A stretch of DNA of 64,000 nt, from the NCBI GenBank assembly GCA_963924555.1, contig OZ004596.1:5528139-5592138 (forward strand), given 5' to 3'. Shown here in pieces: positions 55,000 to 64,000 of this stretch (its first letter is position 1; the number at the start of each line of letters is the position of its first letter). Below the pieces are notes generated by a model that worked only from the letters and a program-made list of their open reading frames with translations, ran no database searches and was not told where the DNA came from. This DNA is from Crambe crambe (lineage: Eukaryota; Porifera; Demospongiae; Poecilosclerida; Crambeidae). The translations under genes and the position numbers were made by a program.

Positions 55000-56506
55000 T
55001 TATAACGCATCTTGACTCTTTCGGACACATCGCATTACATTTCTCTTGAAGGCACCGTAATAGTCCTTTCGCCACTCTTTCTACAGGATAAGGACAGAGG
55101 GCAACCTTGTATTTGGTTAATAGCTCTCTCTCTCTCTCTCTCTCTCTTTCTACATGGACTATATTGAGACCACCTCTTTAAACCTGGAGACCAATTTCTT
55201 CTATTTACAATGAGCTAGGGACTCTGTTGCACCAAATTGATGTCATTTCCCTTTACTGAGTGAAACAAAGTGGTCAAGACCAAGATGAGGTCCTTTATAT
55301 ATAGGCTGATCTCACATACCCCAGGGACATGGACATACCAAAGACCAAAAATCATCATCTGCACTCACAGCAGCATCCACATTGGCTGGACTCTCGTCAT
55401 TAGGATCAGCTAACATTGAAATAACACTAAGAAGGATGGTTTCCACTGTGTGGACCGGGAGCCAGCGTTCCTCTGGCTTCTCATATCCCCACTTGTCTTC
55501 ACCAGGCTCATGTAGAATCGAGATACACACATCACCATTCTTTTCCACTACATAAAAAGATGGACATCATTAGAAACAAGCATATCCACTCTTGTGTTCC
55601 CAAGATAAACTTATAAGAATAACATTACCAAAAAGAAATTCCCATCTCAGGAATGTCCAGCCTTATTGTTTGATAGCTTGGCTCTACACACAATCAGATA
55701 CATACCATTTGGATGCCACACATTTGTCACAAACTTCATTTTTGGTGGTCTTTGTGGGTATTCCTTAGGAAACGATAAACGAGCTTTGAAATACCCCCCT
55801 TCACTGAAGGGTAAAAGGTAGTCAAAGTCATAAACATAACTATAGTGAAATCATTATCACAATGATAAACAATCAAGTATCCAATTAGAATAACAGTAGT
55901 GCCTCTCAACAGATGAATTAGGAGAAGTCCCCTTTTCTCTCCTCCATATGGAGGCCTCTTCCTAGGAAGCTTTGGGCCATTAAAGTGTTCATTATTATTG
56001 CCTTATGTCCCCACCATTTAATGCAACTCTGTATTATGGCAGTTTAGATTAGGACTCTCTACTAGCTCATTTTCTGTGTGATTTCTGCCAGAAAATGTAT
56101 GTTTTTAACTGACACAGAAAGTTAGGATACTAAAATGTATCTGGTGGTCCGATAATCATCACCTCCCATTCGTATATATCTTCATCATCAATGAGTCCAG
56201 CAGAAAAACCTTCCACTGGCTTCTTCTGAAGCTCTGCATGAGTCACATAGTGTAGATTGATACAAGACAGATAAAAGATACATGCAGTAACTAAACAAAA
56301 ATACAATGAAACATTGTTAGACAATACTCCTTAATACACACTATTTAACTAGCCTCATAAAATTGACTGATAAACACTGTCACAAAGTAAGGGCTTCACT
56401 GCTTTCTGCCAGCTGATTCTAAATAAGTAACACTGTGGTTGTACTACGTACCCATAAGCTGTCTCTTGAGCAACAAGGATCCTTGGTCGTTGGCAGGACT
56501 GGCCAT
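55000..56506 (-). CDS. UBE2G1: Ubiquitin-conjugating enzyme E2 G1
   Basis: Five exons in phase: 56452-56506, 56131-56233, 55706-55803, 55369-55547, 55000-55080; 171 aa (human about 170). The active-site cysteine is in [20 protein letters not shown], and the long acidic insert following it marks the UBE2G1/UBC7 class. Other matches are [45 protein letters not shown] and [12 protein letters not shown]. It acts in K48-type chain formation with CRL and ER-associated ligases. The GEDK...EKPEER wording separates it from UBE2G2. Confidence 0.95.
55124..55149. repeat. CT microsatellite
   Basis: (CT)n just upstream of the last UBE2G1 exon acceptor on the opposite strand, within the intron. Confidence 0.75.
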
Positions 56507-56741
56507 AGAGACGACAATTAAGCTTCACACTTTCACTACTAGCTACGCTGCCAACTCTAGCTAGTACGACTAATCTGTGGTCGCCTAGTGTTTTCATCCA
56601 AGAAAAGTATTATATCTCACCCGTCCATTTGAGGATACCCCTCGCATTAAAAATTAATTGCTTATTGCGAAATAAAATTGACCAATCAAATTCATTATAC
56701 TGTGAGCGGGAAATTAGAATTTATATACAGTAATGGGAAAG
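56507..56741. promoter_or_regulatory. Intergenic: UBE2G1 promoter / NFATC2IP 3' end
   Basis: 235 bp between the UBE2G1 start and the NFATC2IP stop, both minus strand. Contains UBE2G1 upstream sequence. Confidence 0.45.
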
Positions 56742-58414
56742 TCATGATTTCACTGTCACATCAATGCAGTCATCATTCTCCATCTCCAGGTCCTGGGCTG
56801 TCTGTGTAGGACTTATAGTCTCACCATCAAAGGAAAACTTTAATTTAGAAATTGGGACATTGAGGTCTGCAGCAAAGGCAGTCATGGCTTTCTGGAGTGG
56901 GTCATCCTAAAAATAAACAGATTGCTTGTTTACATGTATAATGATGTCATTTTTCTAATCTTTATCTGCAGTGTATGTTATCATATTCACTGCTAAAAGG
57001 ACTCTGCAGGAACTATTCCTTCAATTCTGTTTTGCCACTATGCCTTCAGCCGGCTTCTACATCTCATTCATGGTGATCATGGACTCTAGCCCCCCGATAC
57101 TTTCAATAAATCTGCTCTGGACTTTCTAGTCGCTAAAACCAATAACCATCCTCACTTTTGCAAGACTGTAGATTATGTGTTTGTTGGAAGTTTGTACTTT
57201 AATGGTGATCGTGTCATCTCCACCACCAGTGCTGTTCTGACTGTCATTAAGAACCAACTCAGCAAGGGCTGCATCAGCCATTATAACGGCATCTGAAATA
57301 ATTAAAAATACCTAAAGTTCTAATAAAAGCCTATAGGACTGACCAATGATATTAGCAGTGGTTAGGCCTAGTGAAGCTGGTGAATCAGTAGGCTTGATTG
57401 TAGCTGTTTTGTGGGAGAGCAAGACTTTATCATCACTGCCAATTTTGAGTTCTTCAGAAATTGAATCAATCACTTTAGAAAAAGGATCACCCTGAACAGA
57501 AATACAGATGTAAGATAGCAGCTTATGCAAAGGATTAAATATTAGGGAAGAAAGTAGCAATATCCAATATCTTCATATACCTATTTGATAGGCTATAAAG
57601 GCATGCAAGCTGGTTGATTTACCTTCTCTACGATGTACTTTCGAATCTTTCCCTTGCATCTTACTCTGAGATTCATACTCTCCTTCTTGGCTGATGGTGG
57701 CGTTTCGATAATATCAGTGTACACCTCCGAGTTGTAGGAAGGGGCAAAGTACAAACGGTTCAAAACATCATTAGCCTGACTACAAAAGATATGTGGGTAA
57801 CACTACATGCGATATATGTGAGTGTAATTTACTTCAAGACACCAGAATTACTATCCAGGGAATCATCAAGGGAAATGACGCCAGGGGGAGGGGGGGAGGG
57901 CCGGGGAGAGGGAGACAGGGAGAAGTCATGGCAATCAGAGGATGTTTTTGATCTGCATTAATGTGTCAACCACATCACAAATGGATAACGTTTTCACTCA
58001 CTTTTTCAGAGGCAAGCTTTGCTCTGTGATATCCGCATCATCTTCTTCATTTTTCTTCGGCTTTCTCTTAAGCAGCCGAGATGCTGCTGTTGACTTCTTG
58101 TAACTCCTGAAAAGGAATCATTCAGCTAGCCACTCCCAGCTAGCAATACCAACTGACTCGACTAACCTCCTGGCTTTAGATGGTGATGATTTCTCGTCAC
58201 CACTGCTTCCTGGGCTATCTCCTGAGTAATCCTCGGAATAGGAGCTACTACTGACATCAACATGGTGGGAGGATGAGGTGGACTGTTGACTAGCGATTTT
58301 CTTAGTGAGACCTTTGGCGCCTCCCCTTGGCCTTCCGGGGATACGAGAAGACACCATCAAGTCTTTTATCTTGGCCGTATTTCTAAACTTGAAGATATCA
58401 CAGTCATCATCCAT
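56742..58414 (-). CDS. NFATC2IP: NFATC2-interacting protein (NIP45/Esc2/Rad60 family, tandem SUMO-like)
   Basis: Seven exons in phase: 58167-58414, 58002-58106, 57833-57952, 57623-57779, 57344-57491, 57156-57292, 56742-56906; 359 aa. The N-terminal third is disordered, with Ser clusters and basic KRKPKK. Two ubiquitin/SUMO-like folds follow: one from MNLRVRCKGKIRKYIVEKGD, and a C-terminal one, TITIKVQTSNK ... FSFDGETISPTQTAQDLEME. There is no C-terminal diglycine, as expected for SUMO-like domains of this family. The family bridges SUMO E2 (UBC9) to genome stability. It is divergent from EIF2B1 (121 bp). Confidence 0.87.
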
Positions 58415-58535
58415 GGGAACTGGGAGCAACCCGCTCAAAAGTAAGTGAGGGAATTTCCCGGGAATTACCCTCTGAACCCAATTTCCCGGGAATTACCCTC
58501 TGAACCCTGAACCCTAGGAGACCAATAAACCTGAA
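58415..58535. promoter_or_regulatory. Divergent promoter region, NFATC2IP / EIF2B1
   Basis: 121 bp. Carries a 28-bp direct duplication built on TTTCCCGGGAATTACCCTCT (about 58452-58508). CCCGGGAATT palindromic cores appear twice. Confidence 0.6.
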
Positions 58536-60011
58536 ATGACTGAAAAGCAAGAATTTGATAGCAATACCAAAGGTAAGTGCAATGGCTCTGTGTATTGTAT
58601 TGCAGATTTATCTTGTTTATGCAGATCTAGTGGACAGATTCAGAGCTAGGCTTAATGATGATCCAACTGGACCCTCTGATGCAGTGGCCGCCATCGGTAC
58701 TCTGCTAGATCTGATCAAGAGAAGCAAAGGTAAGTCATAGTAACCTCCATATCACTATATATAATACATGACATCAAATTACAGTTTCTCTTTTTATGAT
58801 TTCAGCTGGAACCATAGCTGGTCTTCAAGATGAAATCAAGAGAGCTACTGAGGCACTGATTAGTGCCAAGACATCTATAGTGTCTGTGTCATCTGGTTGT
58901 GAGCTCTTCGTTCGATTCATTACTCTCACTTCTGAGATGGGAGAGGAAGAGGTTTGATATAAATTTATTGTTGTTGTTTGTTTTTTAACTATTTGCTTGC
59001 ATTTTTGTAGGATTTTGGAAAGCTGAAAGGATTACTCATCGAGAGAGGTTTATTTCTTCAGAATTACAGGTGACCTTTGTCCTCTTTCCTTTTCTCCGTA
59101 TAGGCTCCACCTACTTAGACACAGTCGCCAGCTCCAGACAAAAAATTGCTGATGTAGCCAGCCCTTTCATAAGAGATGGTACGGTAAGTGTAATGAAGCA
59201 GGTTATTTATTTATTATAGAGGATGGATTTCATGCCACTGTTAACTACTGGTTGATGTAGACTATACTGATACATTCCTCATCAAGAGTCGTTTTCACTC
59301 TTTTAAAGAAAGCTACAGAGAAGAGGAGGAGGCTGAAGATATTCATCACAGCCAGTGATGGCTCAGGGTATATATGTAGGGAGAAAAATGAAAAAGGTAA
59401 AATTATCCACCAATATCATCAAGGAAGAAGATGAAGAGTTGGTTGGAAGGTGCTGACATCAAGTGTCGAGTTATACTTGATTCTGCTGTGGGGTGAGTTA
59501 TAATTAGAGGAACATATAATATTATTATTGTGTTTCTATAAAAATGTGCACTGTAGGTTCATAATGGAGAAAGTTGATCTAGTGATAGTTGGAGCTGAAG
59601 GGGTAGTAGAAAGCGGAGGGATTTTAAATAAGGTTAGACTGTGTACTATTATTTTACACACGTCAATTGCTGCCTAATATGACAGATAGGAACATATCAA
59701 GTAGCTGTGATGGCCAAGGCACTCAACAAGCCATTCTATGTAGTAGCAGAGAGCTTCAAATTTGTGAGACTGTACCCCCTAAAGCAAGCCGACATACGCA
59801 ACGCAGAAAAGGTAACCAACTCTATAATTATACACCACAGTATGGTGACATTAGTGTGTATCCACTTCAGTACGAAAGCATTGAATCGGATGAGAATTTG
59901 CACCCATACATTGACTACACCCCACCTCAGTACATCTCCCTCCTCTTCACAGACTTGGGAGTACTAACTCCATCAGCAGTCAGTGACGAACTTATCAAAT
60001 TGTATTGGTGA
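58536..60011 (+). CDS. EIF2B1: Translation initiation factor eIF2B subunit alpha
   Basis: Ten exons in phase: 58536-58572, 58625-58729, 58806-58951, 59011-59047, 59104-59183, 59261-59367, 59424-59492, 59557-59632, 59686-59811, 59871-60011; 307 aa (human 305). Conserved: [59 protein letters not shown] and the near-invariant end [20 protein letters not shown]. It is a regulatory subunit of the eIF2 guanine-nucleotide exchange factor that senses phosphorylated eIF2. Tail-to-tail with VKORC1 (82 bp between stops). Confidence 0.97.
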
Positions 60012-60093
60012 TAAAAATTGTTATACAAATTCAGAAATGTCATTTATTTTCACTCCTACAGTACATCTGACCATGTATAATAATTATAATATA

Positions 60094-60864
60094 CTAATCG
60101 TCTTTGCTCCTTCTTTTTTGGCCTCCATTCCATTTTACTGTCAGAAGCAAAAACATGAGGATATTGACGAAATGGACAGGGAGACAGACAAGGCAGATTG
60201 CCTTGAGGATGTAGACAAGGACATATATAAGGTATGCAGAAGACAGTGTGGAAATGAGGCTTAAAAGGAGTGCTATTGTCATGACAAGTCTTGAGGAGGA
60301 AATGCCTGCAAGATAGAGTGGGTTGAATGATAAGACAACTGCTGATTTCATGGGTCATTCATGGGAAGGGGGTGGGGCTGAAATACTCACCAAGTAGAAG
60401 CATGATGGGGAAAAAGACAAGCCCAATGTAAGAGGTGGGCACATTTAGTACATGATCTTCTCCCAATATCTTCCCCACAATGCCGAACCCTCTGCTGTAC
60501 CTGTAGCAAATGATTTCACAAGAGTTATTAAAACGGCTCACTGAACTCTTTTTAAGGCACCCATCACTGATCAGGTCCCCAAAAAGATGGGTGTCCCACA
60601 AATAAATGTGGTTGTGCAATCTCTATGGTCATATTTAGCTCAAGAAATTAGTGAAGTATTATTTTATGCAGCAGACCAGTGAGGATATATGTTGTCCACT
60701 TACGAGGAGGTGAGTACAGTGGTGCAGGAGATGGTTTCATCCAAGTCACACATGGGTTTGAAATCCTTGTCCGTAGTCTTGGCCTTCTCTATGTATATGG
60801 CATAGTAGGACAGAGCTGTTCCACACACACACAACAGTCCAATCAAAATATTAAGACAACCCAT
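60094..60864 (-). CDS. VKORC1: Vitamin K epoxide reductase complex subunit 1
   Basis: Three exons in phase: 60704-60864, 60391-60500, 60094-60305; 160 aa (human 163). Four hydrophobic helices. The redox cysteines are present: loop pair CDLDETISC and active-site CLVC in helix 4 (KAICLVCLPVHF). SRGFGIVGKILGEDHVLN matches the luminal half-helix region. It reduces vitamin K epoxide or quinone in the ER membrane. VKORC1 and VKORC1L1 cannot be separated by eye. ATG at 60864 chosen; an upstream TTG is not a credible start. Confidence 0.93.
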
Positions 60865-61093
60865 CGCTTCCACGAGATTCAAGGTCAAAGGTCCACCAGC
60901 GTAACATGCACTGGGCGTGGTTTTACACGTGACTTCAACGCATGCGCATATGCGCGCACATCAGTACCACCCAATAATGACACAAGACTTAAAAAGTAGC
61001 ACCCACACCTGGACCCAACTCCCCAAGAAAGTGAACAACAAAAGAATTGCCTATACAATACACTAAATGCTGGGAGTTTATAACTAAGTTGTC
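60865..61093. promoter_or_regulatory. VKORC1 upstream region with NRF1-like cluster
   Basis: Contains GCATGCGC at 60940-60947 followed by ATATGCGCGCAC, about 80 bp upstream of the VKORC1 ATG, in front of the ELOB stop. Confidence 0.45.
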
Positions 61094-61891
61094 TTAATCA
61101 TTGGCAGTTGCAGAGCTCTCTGGAGCTTTCATGACATCAGGAAGTTCTGGAGGATTGGAGTAAGGGGTGATGACTCCATCTTCAAATTCTGTTTCATCTG
61201 GAAATGGAAAAGGAGATACCAGGCAGTACCCATAAGTCACATTCGACATGTAATTACAAATTACAAGATGAACACACAAATAATAGTATTAGGGGACAGT
61301 CCTATACAGTATACTAGTATGGGACAGTCCTATATAGTATTAGGGGACAGTCCTATACAGTATTAGGGGACAGTTCCTATACAGTGTAATTTCAACCACA
61401 TCAGAAGTAATAGTGCCCAAACAGTACGGTCACACAAGCTGTATGAATACTTCTTTACTCACTTATTCTATAAGCTAGTCCGATAGTTCCTGGATCCTGA
61501 GCCTTTGCAGTGTGTGACTTGTACCCACAATCTCCCAACGTCTTGTTATCATCCAAGACCTCATTATTCCCAATATTGAAGAGTTTTTGATCCTCAGGTG
61601 CTTTCTTCACTATCCCATGCAGCATCTGCTTGAGCTGAGTTACTGTTGTTTCTTCAGTGGCATCTAGAAATATGGTTGTCTTCTGTCGACGAATCATCAA
61701 GAAGACATCCTGTACACATATTGATCACAATCCCAGCATTATTCTTAGCATTTATAATCATATCATTGCATCAATATGGACTGTGTGAAAATAGCACCTA
61801 TAAACACCCAAAACTATTCGTGGCATCCCGAGTTTTCTATCTAGCCAAACTATACTCAGCATGATTAACAAGCAGAATACTTACTCACCAT
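61094..61891 (-). CDS. ELOB: Elongin B
   Basis: Three exons in phase: 61889-61891 (ATG only), 61463-61709, 61094-61197; 117 aa (human 118). A ubiquitin-like fold begins DVFLMIRRQKTTIFLDA, with LDDNKTLGDCGY and GTIGLAYRI, then the C-terminal tail PPELPDVMKAPES, which contacts the SOCS box or cullin side in the Elongin BC complex. It is an adaptor in VHL and SOCS-type ubiquitin ligases and in transcription elongation. Confidence 0.94.
61290..61385. repeat. About 23-bp tandem repeat in ELOB intron
   Basis: Three to four copies of GGGGACAGTCCTATACAGTA, slightly variable (one reads GTTCCTATACAGTG). Confidence 0.85.
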
Positions 61892-62127
61892 GATTAATGA
61901 TGGACCTATCTCAATAGGCTTGACTCCTAGACATGAAATAAAACCACTCCTCTGCGCTGCTTCTTGGTCTTTGCATGCACAGCCCAGTACAGTTCGTATA
62001 AATAAATCATGTGACTATCACGCGCGCCATATTCAACCTTTGAACCTTTACGTCAATTAGACTGTACTGTACTGCTGCACAAACAATGGGCCCGCCCATC
62101 CTTTTAAGTTAGTAAAATTAATTAGTA
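61892..62127. promoter_or_regulatory. Divergent promoter region, ELOB / CIT
   Basis: 236 bp between start codons. Contains CACGCGCGCC near 62019 and a CCAAT-free GC-richer core (62010-62100). Confidence 0.5.
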
Positions 62128-64000
62128 ATGGAAGAAACTGACATCCACCAGCGACTGCTGAAACTTAGAGACGTCTCTTTAGGACTGCAAAAGACTATTG
62201 GAGTGAATTCAGACTTGGCCTCAGCGAGTTATGACTGTACAGTGGACTCCTTACTTGCACTCTACAATGAATGCAAAGGTGCAAGCAGTTTGGCCAAGGA
62301 CCAGAATGTGTTGAGATTCATGAAAAAATGTAAGCATAAGATGATTGAAAATTGTGAAGCTGCAATGTGAAGCTGCAATGCACAGAGTTCACTTAATTTT
62401 ATTTACGGACAGATAAAGACACTGTTTTAGCTTTGGAGAAGCTACGTGTGCGTGCAGACAACTTTGAAATGAAGAGCACCATAGGTAGAGGCCATTTTGG
62501 AGAGGTGAGGATACCCACAGTAGCACTAGAGAAAGCTGAATAGAATTTTGGGTTAGTTAATTTTATAATGTGATTTGAGTTTCTGAAGAACTTACACAGT
62601 GTTATTACAACTATAGTATCATACTGAATGACTTAGTGTGCCCTTTTGTACAAGCATATGAAATTGCATTGTTTGTGAGGTAAAGCATAATTGAAATATG
62701 ATACCCTTTGCCAAAAGAAAAACACATGCCTAGTCTGCCATGTGGTAACAGTCATTAATTTATTAACAGCTATCTAGCCAGCAATTTAGCTGTCAATGGC
62801 AGTGAATGCTCTGGGTTACCACATGGGGTGTTACTGATTGGTTGGGGTGTGGGCTCTGGGAAGAGGGGGATACCTTTTTTTTATCATCAATCAAAGATTG
62901 TTGACTTGTGGGCGTATCTGTCTCGCTGCAGGTAGTGGTATGCCATGAGAAGAGCACTGGAGATGTATTTGCCATGAAAATCATGAAGAAGTCTCATATT
63001 CTGCAGCAACCTGATGTAAGTGGTTAATGTGTGTCTCACCAGATTGAGCTGAAATATAGCATAACCACATTAGGAACATGTGACCTCATCTGGGAAAGTA
63101 AACTTGCTTTATGGGTTTATGGGTTCATTTGTGCATTTGGTATACTTTACACACAGTGTATCTGTTTTCCAGGCTGCCTTTTTCAGTGCTGAGCGTGATA
63201 TCATGGCATGGGGTAAAAGTCCATGGCTGACATCCCTGCACTATGCCTTCCAAGATTCCACCTCCCTCTACCTGGTAATGGACTATCATCCGGGGGGAGA
63301 CCTCCTTAACATCATGGAACGTAAAGACGGAAGCATGCATGAAGACGAAGTCAGGTATGCAAGAAAACAGAATATGCCTTGTATAATACAATGCCTTGAG
63401 ACAAAAAAATCCATACAGTAGAAGATTCTATTAGGATTGATGTATACTGTATTGTAGATTTTACTTGTCTGAGATAGCAGCTGGACTCCATGACTTACAC
63501 TCCCTTGGCTTTGTCCATCGAGATGTCAAGCCCGAGAATGTGCTTATTGCCCGATCAGGTCACATCAAGCTGGTTGACTTTGGCTCTGCAGCTCGTCTCG
63601 GCCATAATGGGAAAGTGGTCAGTCATAATTATGAGATGACCACATTCCACTCACTGGAAAAATTCATTCATAGATTGAATCTAAATTGCCTGTTGGTACT
63701 CCTGAATACATTGCCCCTGAAGTCCTGACTAGTCTGGACAAGACTGCTGATTATGGGGTGTGCTGTGATTGGTGGTCGCTGGGCATCATTGCTTACGAGC
63801 TGCTGTACGAGGTCACGCCCTTTGAGGGAGACACCACCAGCAAAACATACAACAATATCATGAACTTCAAGGTCAGGGAAATGGAAGTTTATTGTTTTCA
63901 TACCCACGGCTCAGAATGGCCATGTTACAGGAAAATGGAAGTTTATTGTTTTTATACCTGGCTCACAATAGCCATATCACAGGAGAATAATCTACTGTCA
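62128..64000 (+). CDS. CIT: Citron Rho-interacting kinase, N-terminal part (partial)
   Basis: Six exons in phase before the window ends: 62128-62329, 62413-62504, 62932-63015, 63173-63354, 63458-63617, 63674-63871. An N-terminal leader of about 95 aa is followed by an AGC/DMPK-type kinase with all key residues: GRGHFGEV loop, AMKIMKKSH (VAIK Lys), [22 protein letters not shown] and [40 protein letters not shown] and [10 protein letters not shown] are closer to citron than to ROCK or MRCK. The coiled-coil, C1, PH and CNH parts would lie to the right. Expected role: midbody organisation and cytokinesis. Confidence 0.92.
63880..63985. repeat. About 53-bp tandem duplication in CIT intron
   Basis: Two diverged copies of ATGGAAGTTTATTGTTTT followed by TACC...GGCTCA and ending in ACAGGA. 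Each copy ends in an AG that could act as a 3' splice site. Confidence 0.7.

Noticed and set aside
55706-55803. Apparent one-base frameshift in UBE2G1 exon 3
   Set aside because: A recount across the line break gave five A's in PPKMKF; the exon is 98 nt and in phase.
59667-59967. Overlapping plus-strand ORFs of 86-114 codons
   Set aside because: Frames through the last two EIF2B1 exons and their intron; only the spliced EIF2B1 frame is supported.

Overview
The window is eukaryotic nuclear DNA from an early-branching animal, most probably a sponge (inference). It is AT-rich, has about 19 genes in 64 kb on both strands, has mostly short GT-AG introns (many under 150 bp) with microexons, and encodes animal-specific families (DCX-kinase, TRIM-NHL, citron kinase, WWE-PARPs, MKS1). 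The left edge holds a beta-helix plus multi-membrane-pass protein of a type I associate with sponge genomes. There is no bacterial, plasmid or phage content. I rebuilt exons by hand, checking reading phase across every junction I list.

Layout, left to right: (1) partial beta-helix/multi-TM gene, minus, runs off the left end; (2) DCLK-like doublecortin protein with a degenerate kinase, minus, 4593-9031; (3) OGFOD2, plus, 9288-11344; (4) NWD1-like NACHT-WD40 protein, minus, 11495-18059; (5) CRCP/RPC9, plus, 18187-18918; (6,7) two tandem intronless WWE-PARP genes, plus, 19011-20732 and 20864-23461; (8) ZDHHC5/8-like palmitoyltransferase, minus, 23949-27522; (9) MKS1, plus, 27991-32548; (10) BICD-like dynein adaptor candidate, plus, 32894-34864; (11) intronless TRIM-NHL, minus, 34912-36918; (12) BLTP2/KIAA0100-like bridge lipid transfer protein, minus, 37305-51448; (13) RAB35, plus, 51732-54310; (14) UBE2G1, minus, 55000-56506; (15) NFATC2IP/NIP45, minus, 56742-58414; (16) EIF2B1, plus, 58536-60011; (17) VKORC1, minus, 60094-60864; (18) Elongin B, minus, 61094-61891; (19) citron kinase N-terminus, plus, from 62128 off the right end.

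Genes are not grouped by pathway; the organisation is compact housekeeping. Twelve of the 19 genes form six head-to-head pairs separated by only 121-468 bp between start codons, so shared promoters are likely, and several neighbours are tail-to-tail with under 100 bp between stop codons.

The most interesting signals are: a doublecortin-like kinase that has lost the VAIK lysine, the HRD aspartate and the DFG motif but stays open over 11 phase-consistent exons; a set of BLTP2 introns made almost wholly of C/T on the sense strand, running straight into the 3' splice site; an approximately 20-copy 26-bp satellite in BLTP2 with an ordered variant switch; a tandem pair of intronless PARPs among intron-rich genes; and several small fold-back or MITE-like elements, one of them immediately upstream of the TRIM gene.
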